64,000 nucleotides of DNA from the NCBI GenBank assembly GCA_964401835.1, contig CAYNZP010000001.1, positions 1 through 64,000 on the forward strand, in the 5' to 3' direction. Below are positions 44,415 to 53,838 of the stretch, piece by piece. The position numbers and the translations under genes are program-made. Each line of letters opens with the position of its first letter. Positions within the stretch are counted from its first letter, which is position 1. Origin of the DNA: CAYNZP01 sp964401835 (GTDB lineage: Bacteria > Planctomycetota > Phycisphaerae > SM23-33). The notes under the pieces are model-generated. The model saw only the letters and a list, made by a program, of their open reading frames with translations. It was not told the origin of the DNA and searched no databases.

Positions 44415-44969
44415 ATGGACCAATCTCTCTCTAAAGAAGATCGTGCAAAGCTAGTCGCCCTGGCACGCGAGGCCGTAACAGCCGCTGTGGAGACCCAGCC
44501 AGAACCCAAGGCAGACGATCTTGCCGGCGTACTCAGCGAACAGCGTGGCTGTTTTGTGACACTGACCAATCAGGGCCGGCTCCGCGGCTGCATCGGAACA
44601 TTCCAGCCACAAAAACCTTTGGGCCAAATGATAATCGAGATGGGCACCGCAGCTACCAAAGACCCCCGGTTCGTATTTGATCCGATCACACACGCCGAGT
44701 TGGGGCAGCTTAAAATTGAAGTCTCCGTCCTGACTCCGCTAAAAGAAACCGCGCAGCCCGAAAAACTCGAGGTAGGAAGGCACGGGATTTATATCGTACA
44801 TGGATTCCAATCAGGCTGCTTTCTGCCGGAAGTCGCCACGGATTGGAGCTGGGATGCCCAAGAGTTCCTCTCCCAATGTTGCCGCTCCAAGGCCGGCCTG
44901 CCGGAAGATGCCTGGAAAAAGCCCGACACAAAGGTTTACCTTTTTGAAAGCGAAAAATTCTGCGAATAA
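44415..44969 (+). CDS. AMMECR1-domain protein (AmmeMemoRadiSam system protein A)
   Basis: 184 residues. The family hallmark LRGCIGTFQPQKPLGQMI, GTAATKDPRF and EIEVSVLTP-like KIEVSVLTPL, plus GIYIVHGFQSGCFLPEVATDWSWDAQEFLSQCCRSKAGLPEDAW, identify it. In many bacteria it is encoded with a Memo protein and a radical SAM enzyme; neither partner is in this window. The biochemical role is unsettled. Confidence 0.92.
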   Translation: MDQSLSKEDRAKLVALAREAVTAAVETQPEPKADDLAGVLSEQRGCFVTLTNQGRLRGCIGTFQPQKPLGQMIIEMGTAATKDPRFVFDPITHAELGQLKIEVSVLTPLKETAQPEKLEVGRHGIYIVHGFQSGCFLPEVATDWSWDAQEFLSQCCRSKAGLPEDAWKKPDTKVYLFESEKFCE

Positions 44970-45022
44970 ACACGCTTCCTCAAAAACGAGGTCAAGGGTT
45001 GTAGTTTGAAAGGTGCAATTGA

Positions 45023-45985
45023 CTAGGAATTCACTCGGACCTTGGCAAGAACTCGTAGTGCCCACAAAACTTTTTCTACAGGAAAACACTGAGGCTGAAT
45101 CTGCTCATTCACCGGCACGAGATGGACCTCATCGACGCTACGACGGTAGAGCTTGCATGTAACGCCAATCTGCCCTTCTAGCTGCACGACAGCTGGCTGG
45201 CCGTCAACTGCGGCCAAGTCGGGACTGCAGATTATGATATCTCCATGGCGGATTTCAGGTGACATCGACTCGCCATCAATTCGTACGGCAAAGGCACGCG
45301 GATATTTTGCCTTAACAGCCCCGGCTGAGACAAATTCCGCAACCTCGCCGTCTTTGGGTTTTTTTAGCGTAATAAACTGAACCATCTGTGGAGATTCGTC
45401 CGGAATATCAACTGAAGCATTTGCGGTTTTTGCTGGCGCCTTGGCGTGTTTTTCGACCAGGCTGCGCAGCGTAGTCAATCCCTCAGACTCTGTTTTGTCA
45501 GCCCAGAAGGCCGGAACTCCGGCGGCGCTCCTGCCCAGTACTGGTATCCAGGACTCACTTCCTCCCGCTTGTTCTGTGTTTGTATCATTCGTCTCGCCGG
45601 TTTTCTCTGATTGGCTAAAAGCTTCCTTCTTTGTTGGAAACTTCAAACTCTCAGCAAGTACATCCAGAAATGCAGCCATCGGCCCCGCCGCGTTGGGGCA
45701 CTCACTAAGCATCGCAGCGGCCCTCTTTAGAACTGGATGGTCAGCAGGAATTCCGTTTGGGCCCTCAGTTTCGCCCGTAAGCAGCCAGCACAGGTCCACG
45801 CCTGCGATTTTCGCAATTTTTATCAAAACCTCCGCGGGCGGCACCCTGTCAAATTCATAGTAGTCATAAGTACTGGGTGATAGCCCTAATTGCTTGGCAA
45901 AATTGGATTTACCCCTAGGGCCTGCGACCTCCAGCCGCATTTGAGCTATCCGCCTACATATTTCCAATTGCGAACTTTTTTTCAT
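45023..45985 (-). CDS. XRE-S24 self-cleaving transcriptional repressor
   Basis: 320 residues. An N-terminal helix-turn-helix (SNFAKQLGLSPSTYDYYEFDRVPPAEVLIKIAKIAGV) is followed by a long linker with an Ala-Gly cleavage-like site (GRSAAGVPAFW). The S24/LexA-type peptidase domain then carries the catalytic Ser in VRIDGESMSPEIRHGDIIIC and a candidate Lys in IGVTCKLYRR. The layout is that of phage-CI- or LexA-like repressors which cleave themselves with RecA. Palindromes sit in its promoter (45997-46006, 46033-46045). It diverges from a 61-residue basic protein gene. Confidence 0.88.
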   Translation of the reverse strand: MKKSSQLEICRRIAQMRLEVAGPRGKSNFAKQLGLSPSTYDYYEFDRVPPAEVLIKIAKIAGVDLCWLLTGETEGPNGIPADHPVLKRAAAMLSECPNAAGPMAAFLDVLAESLKFPTKKEAFSQSEKTGETNDTNTEQAGGSESWIPVLGRSAAGVPAFWADKTESEGLTTLRSLVEKHAKAPAKTANASVDIPDESPQMVQFITLKKPKDGEVAEFVSAGAVKAKYPRAFAVRIDGESMSPEIRHGDIIICSPDLAAVDGQPAVVQLEGQIGVTCKLYRRSVDEVHLVPVNEQIQPQCFPVEKVLWALRVLAKVRVNS

Positions 45986-45996
45986 TATTTTTCGCT

Positions 45997-46045
45997 TTTA
46001 CGTAAATTATTATTGACAAAACTGCTTTTTAAGAAGAAAATCTTC
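45997..46045. promoter_or_regulatory. operator candidates of the XRE-S24 repressor
   Basis: Perfect palindrome TTTACGTAAA at 45997-46006, 12 bases upstream of the repressor start, and inverted repeat GAAGA-AAA-TCTTC at 46033-46045. A TTGACA hexamer at about 46013 on the plus strand lies between them. Both symmetric sites fall in the space between divergent genes, as expected for autoregulation. Confidence 0.45.
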
Positions 46046-46103
46046 GCAAAGCTGAATTTTCAGTCTTTATTTTAAACACGTATCGGGGTACAGCAAGGGG
46101 AAA

Positions 46104-46289
46104 ATGCCGGGGCAACCAAACTTATTGGAACTCACCAAGAACCTAAAGGGAATGCTGGTTATGCTGCACTGGCAGGAACAGCTCCTTTATAACGCTCTGG
46201 ACAACCTAAACCCTGATTCTCAAAAGACCAAAACACCAAAGACTAAAAAGCGTTACAAAAGAAATGCCAGAGGTCGGGGGTCTGATTAA
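46104..46289 (+). CDS. 61-residue basic hypothetical protein
   Basis: Begins MPGQPNLLELTKNLKGMLVMLHWQEQLLYNALDNLNP and ends with a highly basic KTKTPKTKKRYKRNARGRGSD tail. The N-terminal half could form an amphipathic helix, and the tail could bind nucleic acid. AAGGGGAAA lies immediately before the ATG. Divergent from the XRE-S24 repressor gene, 118 bases away, so repressor control is plausible. No family is recognised; it could be a fortuitous frame. Confidence 0.5.
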   Translation: MPGQPNLLELTKNLKGMLVMLHWQEQLLYNALDNLNPDSQKTKTPKTKKRYKRNARGRGSD

Positions 46290-46326
46290 CTAAAGGCTGG
46301 ATCTTGATTCGGCTTATTTCCAAGCT

Positions 46327-46394
46327 GCCCCCCTTAGGGTCGGGGGGCGAACCGCAGGCGGTCGGTTTATTAAGCCGGCCGCCGCGGGATTTTT
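46327..46394 (+). terminator. double hairpin with T-run after the small basic protein gene
   Basis: GCCCCCC/GGGGGGC (46327-46348) is followed by a second hairpin of 11 pairs including two G-T pairs (46357-46383) and TTTTT at 46390-46394. Together they look like a terminator of the small gene, or the 3' end of a structured RNA. The remaining stretch to 46575 is AT-rich with no gene seen. Confidence 0.5.
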
Positions 46395-46575
46395 GGGACA
46401 ATCCAAAATCAATCGAAAACTCTTTTCCACACCGAAAAACCCTTTTCTTTAATTAATTGCCAAATCTTCGCATTGCCGAAATATATATTGCATACTTCTA
46501 ACATACAGAAGCTGATCCGTTTTATAGAAATGGTGCATCTGTTTGCAGGCGAGTCGATGCAAAGGACATGCAAAC

Positions 46576-46902
46576 ATGGCTGTAAATCTAACTGAAAAAC
46601 GAAACAACACCCGCATGCCTGCGGCTTATCCCGCCCAGGTCGCTGACCGTGCAGGCAAGCTAATCTCTCATGGGCGAACCACAAATATCTCCGAAAGCGG
46701 AATGCTTGTGATCTGTAACCAGCCAGTAAGAAAAAACTTCCCCACAGAAGTAACCTTAACTGTAATGGTTCCGGGAACCTCCGAAAAAGATGTGCTTCAC
46801 AACAGCAAAAGAGCGGTCAGATACCTTTGCCGCGTCGCTCGTATCAGGAAACTAGGCCAGCTAGTAGGTTTGGGCCTGGAATTTGTTGAAAAATCCCCCT
46901 AA
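46576..46902 (+). CDS. PilZ-domain protein
   Basis: 108 residues from the ATG at 46576, with AAAGGA ahead. The c-di-GMP-binding pattern is visible: RNNTRMPAAYP (RxxxR) and TTNISESGM ([D/N]xSxxG), followed by the beta barrel RYLCRVARIRKLGQLVGLGLEF. It is a stand-alone PilZ receptor of unknown output. dnaE follows after 317 bases. Confidence 0.88.
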   Translation: MAVNLTEKRNNTRMPAAYPAQVADRAGKLISHGRTTNISESGMLVICNQPVRKNFPTEVTLTVMVPGTSEKDVLHNSKRAVRYLCRVARIRKLGQLVGLGLEFVEKSP

Positions 46903-47219
46903 CTCCCTTCCAACTGAACAGCTTAACTGATGTCCACTGTACCATACAAGAATAAGAGCGACGAAACTTACTGGTTCCGCCGCCCTTAGCCGGGGCGCTT
47001 AGTGCGGACATTCTTTTCCCTCCGGGCATGCGACCCGGACTCAAAACCAAGGCAAAGGATGCGACTATTTCCATTCCACTTTAGCGTGGCAGCGGGGCGG
47101 TTTTCAAATCTGCCCAAGAAATTTCTTCAGGATGCTCCTTTTTGGCCAACTGACGCTTTAACGCCAGGCTTAAGGATGCTATATTGCTTTCTTACTCTTA
47201 ACAAAGCACGGATGCGGTT
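46903..47219 (+). promoter_or_regulatory. dnaE upstream region
   Basis: 317 bases without a gene. Two short GC hairpins are visible, CGCCC/GGGCG at 46981-46997 and CCGGG/CCCGG near 47025-47041. A TATATT -10-like element at 47180-47185 lies about 35 bases before the dnaE ATG, with a weak TTTAAC -35. Nothing else is supported. Confidence 0.35.
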
Positions 47220-50200
47220 ATGGATGGATTCGTTCACCTTCATGTTCACTCTCACTACTCGCTGCTTGACGGCGGGAATCGTATTAAAGACCTGGTCGAA
47301 ACTGCGCAATCGCACGGCATGAGCTCACTGGCGATTACCGACCATGGCAATTTGTTCGGAGCTGTGGAATTTCATCACGCCGCCACCTCCGCGGGCATCA
47401 AGCCGATACTGGGTATGGAAGCGTATATATCGCCGACAACCCGTGATGACCGTTCCATGGGAAACATTACAGACTCTTCGTACCACATGATCCTGCTGGC
47501 CATGAACGAAACAGGCTGGCGGAATCTGATGAAACTCTCCAGCCGGGCTTATCTGGAAGGTTTCTATTACCGGCCAAGAATCGACCGCGAGCTGTTAGCT
47601 GAATTCAACGAAGGTCTAATCTGCACAACGGCATGCCTTGGCGGGGAAGTGCCGTCCGCCCTGCTTTCAAATAAACCGGACAAGGCCCGCCAATATGCCT
47701 CCGAGTATCTGGACATCTTCGGCAGGGACAGGTTCTTTATTGAAATCCAGAATCAGCTGCTTCCCGAACAGGACCAAGTCAATCCGGAACTTGTAAGGAT
47801 TGCAGGCGAACTTGGAGTGGGAATTGTCGGGACAAATGATGTCCATTTTCTCAAGCGTGAAAACAAACGGGCACATGAAGTGTTGACATGTATATCCACC
47901 GGCAAAACTCTCGATAGCGGCGGTGCGATGAAATACTCAGCTGAGCTTTATCTCAAAAATGCTTCCGAGATGCGCCAGGCAATGTCGCAGTGGCCAAAGG
48001 CTGCTGATAACACGCTAAAGATAGCTGGGATGTGCGACGTAAAACTGGATTTTAATTCAAAATATCTCCCGATCTTCCATGCTCCAGATGGCTCGAAACC
48101 GGAAGAATATCTCCGCAAACTCGCATGGGAAGGATTAACCAACAGGTTCTCCGGTAAGGTTATTCCCGAAGATTACAAAAAGCGGCTGGAGTGGGAGCTG
48201 AAGGTAATCGAGGACAAGGGCTACAGTAGCTATTTTTTGATCGTAAACGATTTTGTCCAATTCGCGCGGCAAAATAATATTCCTTCCGCACCGCGTGGCA
48301 GTGGTGTTGCGACACTGCTGGGCTATTCGCTGGGAATCGCCGACGTGGACCCGATACGTTATGGGCTGCTTTTCGAGCGATTCACAGACCCCGCCCGTAA
48401 AGAAGCTCCTGATATCGATATCGACATCTGCCAGGAAGGTCGCGCCAAGGTTATTCAGTATGTTCGTGAAAAATACGGCCACGTCGCTCAGATTATCACA
48501 TATGGAACACTCAAGGCCCGCGCAGCCATCCGCGATGTCGGCCGTGTGCTGGATATCCCACTACCACAGGTGGACAGTATCGCCAAACTGGTTACCGAAG
48601 GACCTAAGGTTACGCTGGAAAAAGCTCTCGACGCTGAGCCTGACCTGAAAGCTATGTACGATTCCGACCAGCGAATTCAACAGGTTATCGACTTCGCACA
48701 GGACCTCGAAGGGCTGGCCAGGCACTCCGGCGTGCACGCAGCGGGGGTTGTTGTTGCAGAGATACCGCTTGAAAACGTAGTCCCGCTTTGCCGCCAGAGC
48801 GATAGCGAGGGCGCTATCACACAGTGGGACGGTGAAACCTGCGATAAGATCGGCCTGATGAAGATGGATTTCCTCGGCCTGCGAACACTGACGATTATCC
48901 AGCGAGCCCGCGAACTCGTTCTCGCCAACACCGGCAAAGACGTTGACCCGGAAAAAATTCCCTTGGACGATCCCCGGGTGTTTGAGCTTTTCCAGACCGG
49001 CCACACTGACGGCGTGTTCCAGTTCGAATCAGACGGAATGAAGAACGTCCTAATTCAGATGCAACCAAGCCGCCTCGAAGACCTGATCGCGGCCAACGCT
49101 ATGTACCGCCCCGGCCCTATGGAGCTTATCCCCAGCTATTGTTCCCGCAAAAAAGGGGATGAGAAAATCCCGTCCGTGCACGAGCTTGTCGACGACATAT
49201 TAGCTGAAACGTACGGCATCATGTGTTACCAGGAGCAGGTAATGCAGGTGGTCAACCGCCTGGGCAAGATTCCGCTCAACCGGGCACTCACCCTGATTAA
49301 GGCCATCGGCAAAAAGAAACACAAAGTCATCGAGTCTGAAAAGCCACACTTCATCTCAGGCGCCGAGGCCAGTGGAATCAACAGGGAAGACGCAGAGGAA
49401 CTTTTCGAGCTGATATTGAAGTTCGCCGGGTACGGCTTCAACAAAGCCCACTCAACACGATACGCGATAGTTGCCTACCAGACAGCCTACTTTAAAGCGC
49501 ACTTTCCGCGTGAATTCCTTGCTGCGACACTCACTTTCGAATCAGGCGACACAGATAAAATCGTCCAGTATATGACGGAAGCCGGCCGCATGGGCGTTAC
49601 AATCGCCCCTCCGGATATTAACGCCTGTTCGAGTGATTTTACAGTTGATGGGGAGCTTGTCCGGTTCGGCCTGGCGGCGGTTAAGGGTGTCGGAGCTCGC
49701 GCGGTCGAGGCGATAGCTGCCGCCCGCAACCAAGGCGGCCCGTTTGAAGACCTTTACGATTTCTGCAAACGAATCGAGCCCGGCCTGGTTAACCGCTCCA
49801 CAATCGAGGCGTTGATAAAATGCGGAGCGTTCGATTCGCTCGGAGCACACAGAGCGGCGATGATAAAAGCTATTGATGATGCTATAGGAATCGGCCAGAC
49901 CGCAGCGGCTGACAGAAAAAGCGGACAGATGAACTTTTTTGGTGAGGGCGTCTTCGCCGAAGAAGAAACCAAGGCCCGCTTCCCTGATGTCGAGCCGTGG
50001 AGCGAATCGCAGCTGTTGGCGGCTGAGAAGGAAACTCTCGGCTTTTATGTCACCTCGCATCCGCTTGTAAAATTCGGTCGGGAAATTACAAGCCTTTCCA
50101 CCCCTACAGGGATATCTTTAGCCGCCCTGGATAAGTATGGCGACGGAACGGCCGTTACTGTCGGAACGATGATAGCGTCAATCCGGCCTACGTTTACGAA

Positions 50201-50774
50201 AAAAGACAACAAGAAGATGGCAATGCTTACCCTGGAAGACCTGACCGGAAAGTGTGACGCCGTTGTCTTTCCAAAAACATACGACAATGTTTACGGCCTG
50301 TTGCAGCCCGACGCCATGGTCTTTATCCAGGGTACGCTCGACTGGCGACGCGAGCGGCCGAGCATTATAGTTGAAGAGGTTATCCCGCTGAAGCTTGCTG
50401 TTAAAGAACTAACCGGCTCGATGCTTGTTAGGCTCGGGGGCAACGATGAAGTTTTTGTTAATGCGTTAAAGGCTTTATTGAAACAATACAGCGGGAATTG
50501 CCCTGTTTTTCTTGAAATCCGCCCACACAAACACGCAGGGGTATGCACTACTATCCGCCCAGGTAAGGAGTGGTTTGTTTCTCCCAACCAGGAGCTTGTC
50601 GAAAAGCTGGAAGAGCTTCTTGACCAACAGAACCTTGTCCTCAAACCAAAGAAGATGAACACAAACAATTCTAGTGGGAACGGAAGGTATTCTCGCAATG
50701 GCCGGCGAAGTTTCAGGCAACGACAGGGGCAGGCGTCGGGCGACGTCTCTGAAGCAGTAACTCGCTTTAATTAA
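47220..50774 (+). CDS. dnaE: DNA polymerase III alpha subunit
   Basis: Replicative polymerase of 1184 residues. The N-terminal PHP domain begins VHLHVHSHYSLLDG and ITDHGNLFGAV. The catalytic aspartates of the palm lie in APDIDIDICQEGR; GLARHSGVHAAGVV and YRPGPMELIPSYCSRKKGDEK are typical of C-family polymerases. An OB fold (VTVGTMIASIRPTFTKKDNKKMAMLTLEDLTGKCDAVVFP) follows and the C-terminal tail is basic. This is the DnaE1 type. It is 272 bases ahead of dnaA. Confidence 0.96.
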   Translation: MDGFVHLHVHSHYSLLDGGNRIKDLVETAQSHGMSSLAITDHGNLFGAVEFHHAATSAGIKPILGMEAYISPTTRDDRSMGNITDSSYHMILLAMNETGWRNLMKLSSRAYLEGFYYRPRIDRELLAEFNEGLICTTACLGGEVPSALLSNKPDKARQYASEYLDIFGRDRFFIEIQNQLLPEQDQVNPELVRIAGELGVGIVGTNDVHFLKRENKRAHEVLTCISTGKTLDSGGAMKYSAELYLKNASEMRQAMSQWPKAADNTLKIAGMCDVKLDFNSKYLPIFHAPDGSKPEEYLRKLAWEGLTNRFSGKVIPEDYKKRLEWELKVIEDKGYSSYFLIVNDFVQFARQNNIPSAPRGSGVATLLGYSLGIADVDPIRYGLLFERFTDPARKEAPDIDIDICQEGRAKVIQYVREKYGHVAQIITYGTLKARAAIRDVGRVLDIPLPQVDSIAKLVTEGPKVTLEKALDAEPDLKAMYDSDQRIQQVIDFAQDLEGLARHSGVHAAGVVVAEIPLENVVPLCRQSDSEGAITQWDGETCDKIGLMKMDFLGLRTLTIIQRARELVLANTGKDVDPEKIPLDDPRVFELFQTGHTDGVFQFESDGMKNVLIQMQPSRLEDLIAANAMYRPGPMELIPSYCSRKKGDEKIPSVHELVDDILAETYGIMCYQEQVMQVVNRLGKIPLNRALTLIKAIGKKKHKVIESEKPHFISGAEASGINREDAEELFELILKFAGYGFNKAHSTRYAIVAYQTAYFKAHFPREFLAATLTFESGDTDKIVQYMTEAGRMGVTIAPPDINACSSDFTVDGELVRFGLAAVKGVGARAVEAIAAARNQGGPFEDLYDFCKRIEPGLVNRSTIEALIKCGAFDSLGAHRAAMIKAIDDAIGIGQTAAADRKSGQMNFFGEGVFAEEETKARFPDVEPWSESQLLAAEKETLGFYVTSHPLVKFGREITSLSTPTGISLAALDKYGDGTAVTVGTMIASIRPTFTKKDNKKMAMLTLEDLTGKCDAVVFPKTYDNVYGLLQPDAMVFIQGTLDWRRERPSIIVEEVIPLKLAVKELTGSMLVRLGGNDEVFVNALKALLKQYSGNCPVFLEIRPHKHAGVCTTIRPGKEWFVSPNQELVEKLEELLDQQNLVLKPKKMNTNNSSGNGRYSRNGRRSFRQRQGQASGDVSEAVTRFN

Positions 50775-50868
50775 AATTTTTCCATTTCGTTCTTCCGCGT
50801 CAAGTCCGCATTTCAGGCAACTCTCTTGTGGGAAATTTATTGGAAAAAGAAAAACTCAAAATTTCGTT

Positions 50869-50897
50869 TTGACATCCACCACTCTTCTCCTTAAACT
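50869..50897 (+). promoter_or_regulatory. promoter of dnaA
   Basis: TTGACA (50869-50874), 17-bp spacer, TAAACT (50892-50897). The leader is about 145 bases. A TTGTGGGAA sequence at 50826, close to a DnaA box, lies just upstream and could serve autoregulation. Confidence 0.5.
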
Positions 50898-51046
50898 TCC
50901 AAACCGTGCCGTTGGTGTAGCAAGCACAAGGATGTGTCAATTCAAATTTCCACGGACGGGGAGGGCGTTAAAGCTGCACCTGTTGTTTTCTCGTTATCAT
51001 ATTTGTTTATCATAGCGCAGATTTTGTGCCTGAAAGGGCGATACCG

Positions 51047-52384
51047 ATGGCAAATGTAGACCGGGCGTTGTGGCAAGGAATCATACAACGTGTTGTTTCA
51101 TCTGGTGGCAATATTATCCGGCCGTGGTTCACTCAGCTCGAACCTATAGCTCTTGAGCATGGCCTGCTTGAAATTCAGGTGCCCGGAAAGCGCGAGCAGA
51201 AATACTGCCGCCGAAACGCTACCCGGCTTTTTACTGAAGCCGCTCAGGCTGCCACAGGACGACTTGTTGGCGTTTGTTTTCTGACAAAAGTTGAAGCCGA
51301 AGAGGAGTTGCACGATCAGGCTTCTAATACCCCCTCACGCCCTGCCCACGTCGACGACGCCCTTCTTTTCAACGACGATTATACCTTTGAAGCGTTTGTT
51401 AACGGCCCATGCAACCGCCTGGCACACGCAGCCTGTATGGCCGTCAGCGAATCTGCCGAAAAAACATATAACCCACTTTTCCTGCATGGCAGCGCAGGCC
51501 TCGGCAAGACACATCTGCTTCAGGCGACCTGCCACAAAATCAAAAAGGAAAATCCTGGTGCAAAGATATGCTTCCTGTCTTGCGAAACCTTTGTAAACCA
51601 CTTTATCGGAGCAGTAGAAAGCGGCGACCTGCATAAGTTCCGCTATAGATACCGCCACGCAGACGTTTTGGCCATCGACGATATCCAGTTTTTGTCCGAC
51701 AGAGAACAAACGCAGGAAGAGTTCTTCCATACATTCAACACGCTCTATCAGTCGCAAAAACAGATTATCCTTTCGTCTGATCGCGGCCCGGGGCAGATAC
51801 CGGCCCTCGAAGAGCGGCTGGTAAGCCGGTTCAACTGGGGCCTGGTTGCAAGAATAGACCGCCCTTGCTATGAAACTCGCGTCGCGATCCTTCGAAAGAA
51901 GGCCAAGCTTCGAAATTCCGAGCTGCCGGAAGAGGTTGTCTGCTTTATCGCGGGCAAGGTAGACTCCAATACTCGCGAGCTCGAGGGCGCCATCTCCAAG
52001 GTGGCGATGCTCGCGAAGGTTTCTGATTGGCCGATAGACATCAAGCTGGCCGAGGAAGCCCTTGGGTCCGAGACATTCCCCACAGACCGCGAAGTAACAA
52101 TAGAAGACATTCTCAACGTCGTCACTGAAAGGTATAATGTCCGCCTGGCCGACCTTCAGTCGAAAAAACGAAGCCGCTCGATTGCCTTCCCCCGCCAGAT
52201 CTGCATGTACCTTGCACGCAGCCTCACGCGCCACAGCCTCGAGGAGATAGGCGGGTACTTTGGCGGCCGAGACCACACGACGGTTCTTCATGCCAACAAG
52301 ACCATCGAAGCGCTAAAGGGCCAGGACGTCCAGTTGCAAGCCACGCTCGAGCGCATCACCCAAGATATTCAGGCCTCGGCTTAG
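51047..52384 (+). CDS. dnaA: chromosomal replication initiator DnaA
   Basis: 445 residues from the ATG at 51047; GAAAGGG lies about 10 bases ahead. The N-terminal oligomerisation domain is LWQGIIQRVVSSGGNIIRPWFTQLEPI. The AAA+ domain holds Walker A LHGSAGLGKTHLLQA, Walker B DVLAIDDIQFL and LEERLVSRFNWGLVARI. The C-terminal domain ends with the DNA-binding signature GGYFGGRDHTTVLHANKTI. A GTG at 51026 is less likely. There is no dnaN after it; a K+-channel-like gene follows the origin. Confidence 0.96.
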   Translation: MANVDRALWQGIIQRVVSSGGNIIRPWFTQLEPIALEHGLLEIQVPGKREQKYCRRNATRLFTEAAQAATGRLVGVCFLTKVEAEEELHDQASNTPSRPAHVDDALLFNDDYTFEAFVNGPCNRLAHAACMAVSESAEKTYNPLFLHGSAGLGKTHLLQATCHKIKKENPGAKICFLSCETFVNHFIGAVESGDLHKFRYRYRHADVLAIDDIQFLSDREQTQEEFFHTFNTLYQSQKQIILSSDRGPGQIPALEERLVSRFNWGLVARIDRPCYETRVAILRKKAKLRNSELPEEVVCFIAGKVDSNTRELEGAISKVAMLAKVSDWPIDIKLAEEALGSETFPTDREVTIEDILNVVTERYNVRLADLQSKKRSRSIAFPRQICMYLARSLTRHSLEEIGGYFGGRDHTTVLHANKTIEALKGQDVQLQATLERITQDIQASA

Positions 52385-52700
52385 GTGAAAATTTACCAAC
52401 AGTCCTTGTGGATAACCGCTTAATAAGCTGTTACTGCATCCGCAACTTCCAAAGAGTCTGCTGGGACGTATTAGCAGGATGGTTGTGCCCTTGTTGACCT
52501 CGAAATTTCTTGCTATTAATTCACAAACCTCCACCAACGCCTTATCCAACAGGTTTTCCACCGGTGGTTTTTGGAGTCGGCTGTCGTAATTCTTTGTTGG
52601 AGCTGGGATTGATTTGAGGGTGTTGTTTGTTCACACAATCAACAGGCCCTATATAATACTACTGCTATATTTAAATAACTAATTAGTAAAAGCCTCAAAT
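52385..52700. other. oriC: candidate chromosomal origin of replication (oriC)
   Basis: Directly after dnaA lie a perfect DnaA box (TTGTGGATAA at 52406-52415), near-consensus boxes TAATTCACA (52517-52525), TTATCCAAC (52542-52550), TTTTCCACC (52554-52562) and TTGTTCACA (52627-52635). The last box is followed by GGCCC and then an AT-rich tract (52650-52690) holding DnaA-trio-like triplets, CTA-CTG-CTA-TAT-TTA at 52659-52673. This matches the DnaA box / GC-rich / trio layout of the bacterial basal unwinding system. The position next to dnaA is common for oriC. Confidence 0.7.
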
Positions 52701-52785
52701 TTGTCTTTGGGCCGAACCACATTTTCATATTCCACAAACACATAGCTTTTACTTCGCCTTCTGTGTGCGTATAATCTCCCCAAAT

Positions 52786-53838
52786 ATGTTAACACCTAAG
52801 AGCAAATCTTCTTTACATGCCGCATACAGCAGGATCGACCGAAAATGGCCATTGAGGGTAGGGGGCTCTTTGGTGGTTTTGATTCTCTTCGCTATTATTT
52901 GCTCAGCGGGATATCGAATCTTTCAACCGCAATTCAGTTGGATGGACTCGATTTACATGACACTCATCTCGGTTACAACTACCGGCTATAAGGAAATTCA
53001 TGAGCTAACAACAGCTGGTAGGATTTGGACTATATTCGTAATTCTCGGCGGCATAGTTACCGGAGCTGTTGTATTGAGCCTTGTTGTCGCTGTAATCGTC
53101 GAAGGACAACTAAGAAGAATACTTGGGAGGCGTCAATTGGAAAACAAGATAAGCACGCTTTCAGGACATACTATCGTTTGTGGCTTCGGACACATGGGAT
53201 CGCTGGTCGCGAAAGACTTAAAGGCAGCCGGCACCGAAGTTGTCATAGTGGACTCGAACCCCGAATGCACAACAGTCGCAGAAGAAGCGAACCTGCTTTA
53301 TGTTCTTGGCAATGCCCAGGAAGAGGCGGCGCTCCAGGCGGCAGGTATAGAAAAGGCGGCCGTGTTGGTGACAGCGTTGAGTTCGGACGCTGAGAATGTT
53401 TTTCTTACACTGACGGCCCGGCAGGCGAATCCGAAGTTGCGGATTATTGCCCGAGCCCAGCAGGCGGCTTCTCAACAGAAGCTTCTAATGGCTGGAGCGA
53501 CTCGGGTGGTTTGCCCACAGATAATCGGCGCATCGCGGATGGTCGATGTTGTTATTCGGCCGGCTGTTGTAGATTTCGTCGAAATGGCACATCGGGGCCT
53601 TGAACTAGAGATGGACCAGCTGGACCTGACCTCCGCCAGCCCAATCGTTGGCCAGACGCTGGAAGAGCTCGCCCTGCCGCGGAAAATAGGCGCCCATGTC
53701 GTTGCTGTACGGCGTGAAGACGGGAAAGTTGTATATCATCCCACGCCAGACATGCAGTTGGCAGCCGGAGACACATTGGTGCTAGTTGGAGAAAAGGGTG
53801 CAGCTGAAGCAGTTGAAAAACTGCAATTGAAAACCTAG
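52786..53838 (+). CDS. potassium-channel-like protein with TrkA_N and TrkA_C domains
   Basis: 350 residues from the ATG at 52786 (a GTG at 52765 is an alternative; no strong ribosome-binding site is seen). Two transmembrane helices (about 25-45 and 85-110) flank a pore loop with the filter-like TTTGYKE. An RCK domain with the Rossmann motif VCGFGHMGSLVAKDLKAAGTEVVIVDSNPE and a TrkA_C domain (about 265-350) follow. The filter differs from the usual TVGYGD/TVGFGE. The 3' end overlaps the convergent trmB by 4 bases. Confidence 0.87.
   Translation: MLTPKSKSSLHAAYSRIDRKWPLRVGGSLVVLILFAIICSAGYRIFQPQFSWMDSIYMTLISVTTTGYKEIHELTTAGRIWTIFVILGGIVTGAVVLSLVVAVIVEGQLRRILGRRQLENKISTLSGHTIVCGFGHMGSLVAKDLKAAGTEVVIVDSNPECTTVAEEANLLYVLGNAQEEAALQAAGIEKAAVLVTALSSDAENVFLTLTARQANPKLRIIARAQQAASQQKLLMAGATRVVCPQIIGASRMVDVVIRPAVVDFVEMAHRGLELEMDQLDLTSASPIVGQTLEELALPRKIGAHVVAVRREDGKVVYHPTPDMQLAAGDTLVLVGEKGAAEAVEKLQLKT

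Noticed and set aside
46327..46394. CRISPR-like or mobile-element repeat
   Set aside because: The two hairpins differ from each other and do not recur; a terminator or local RNA structure is sufficient.
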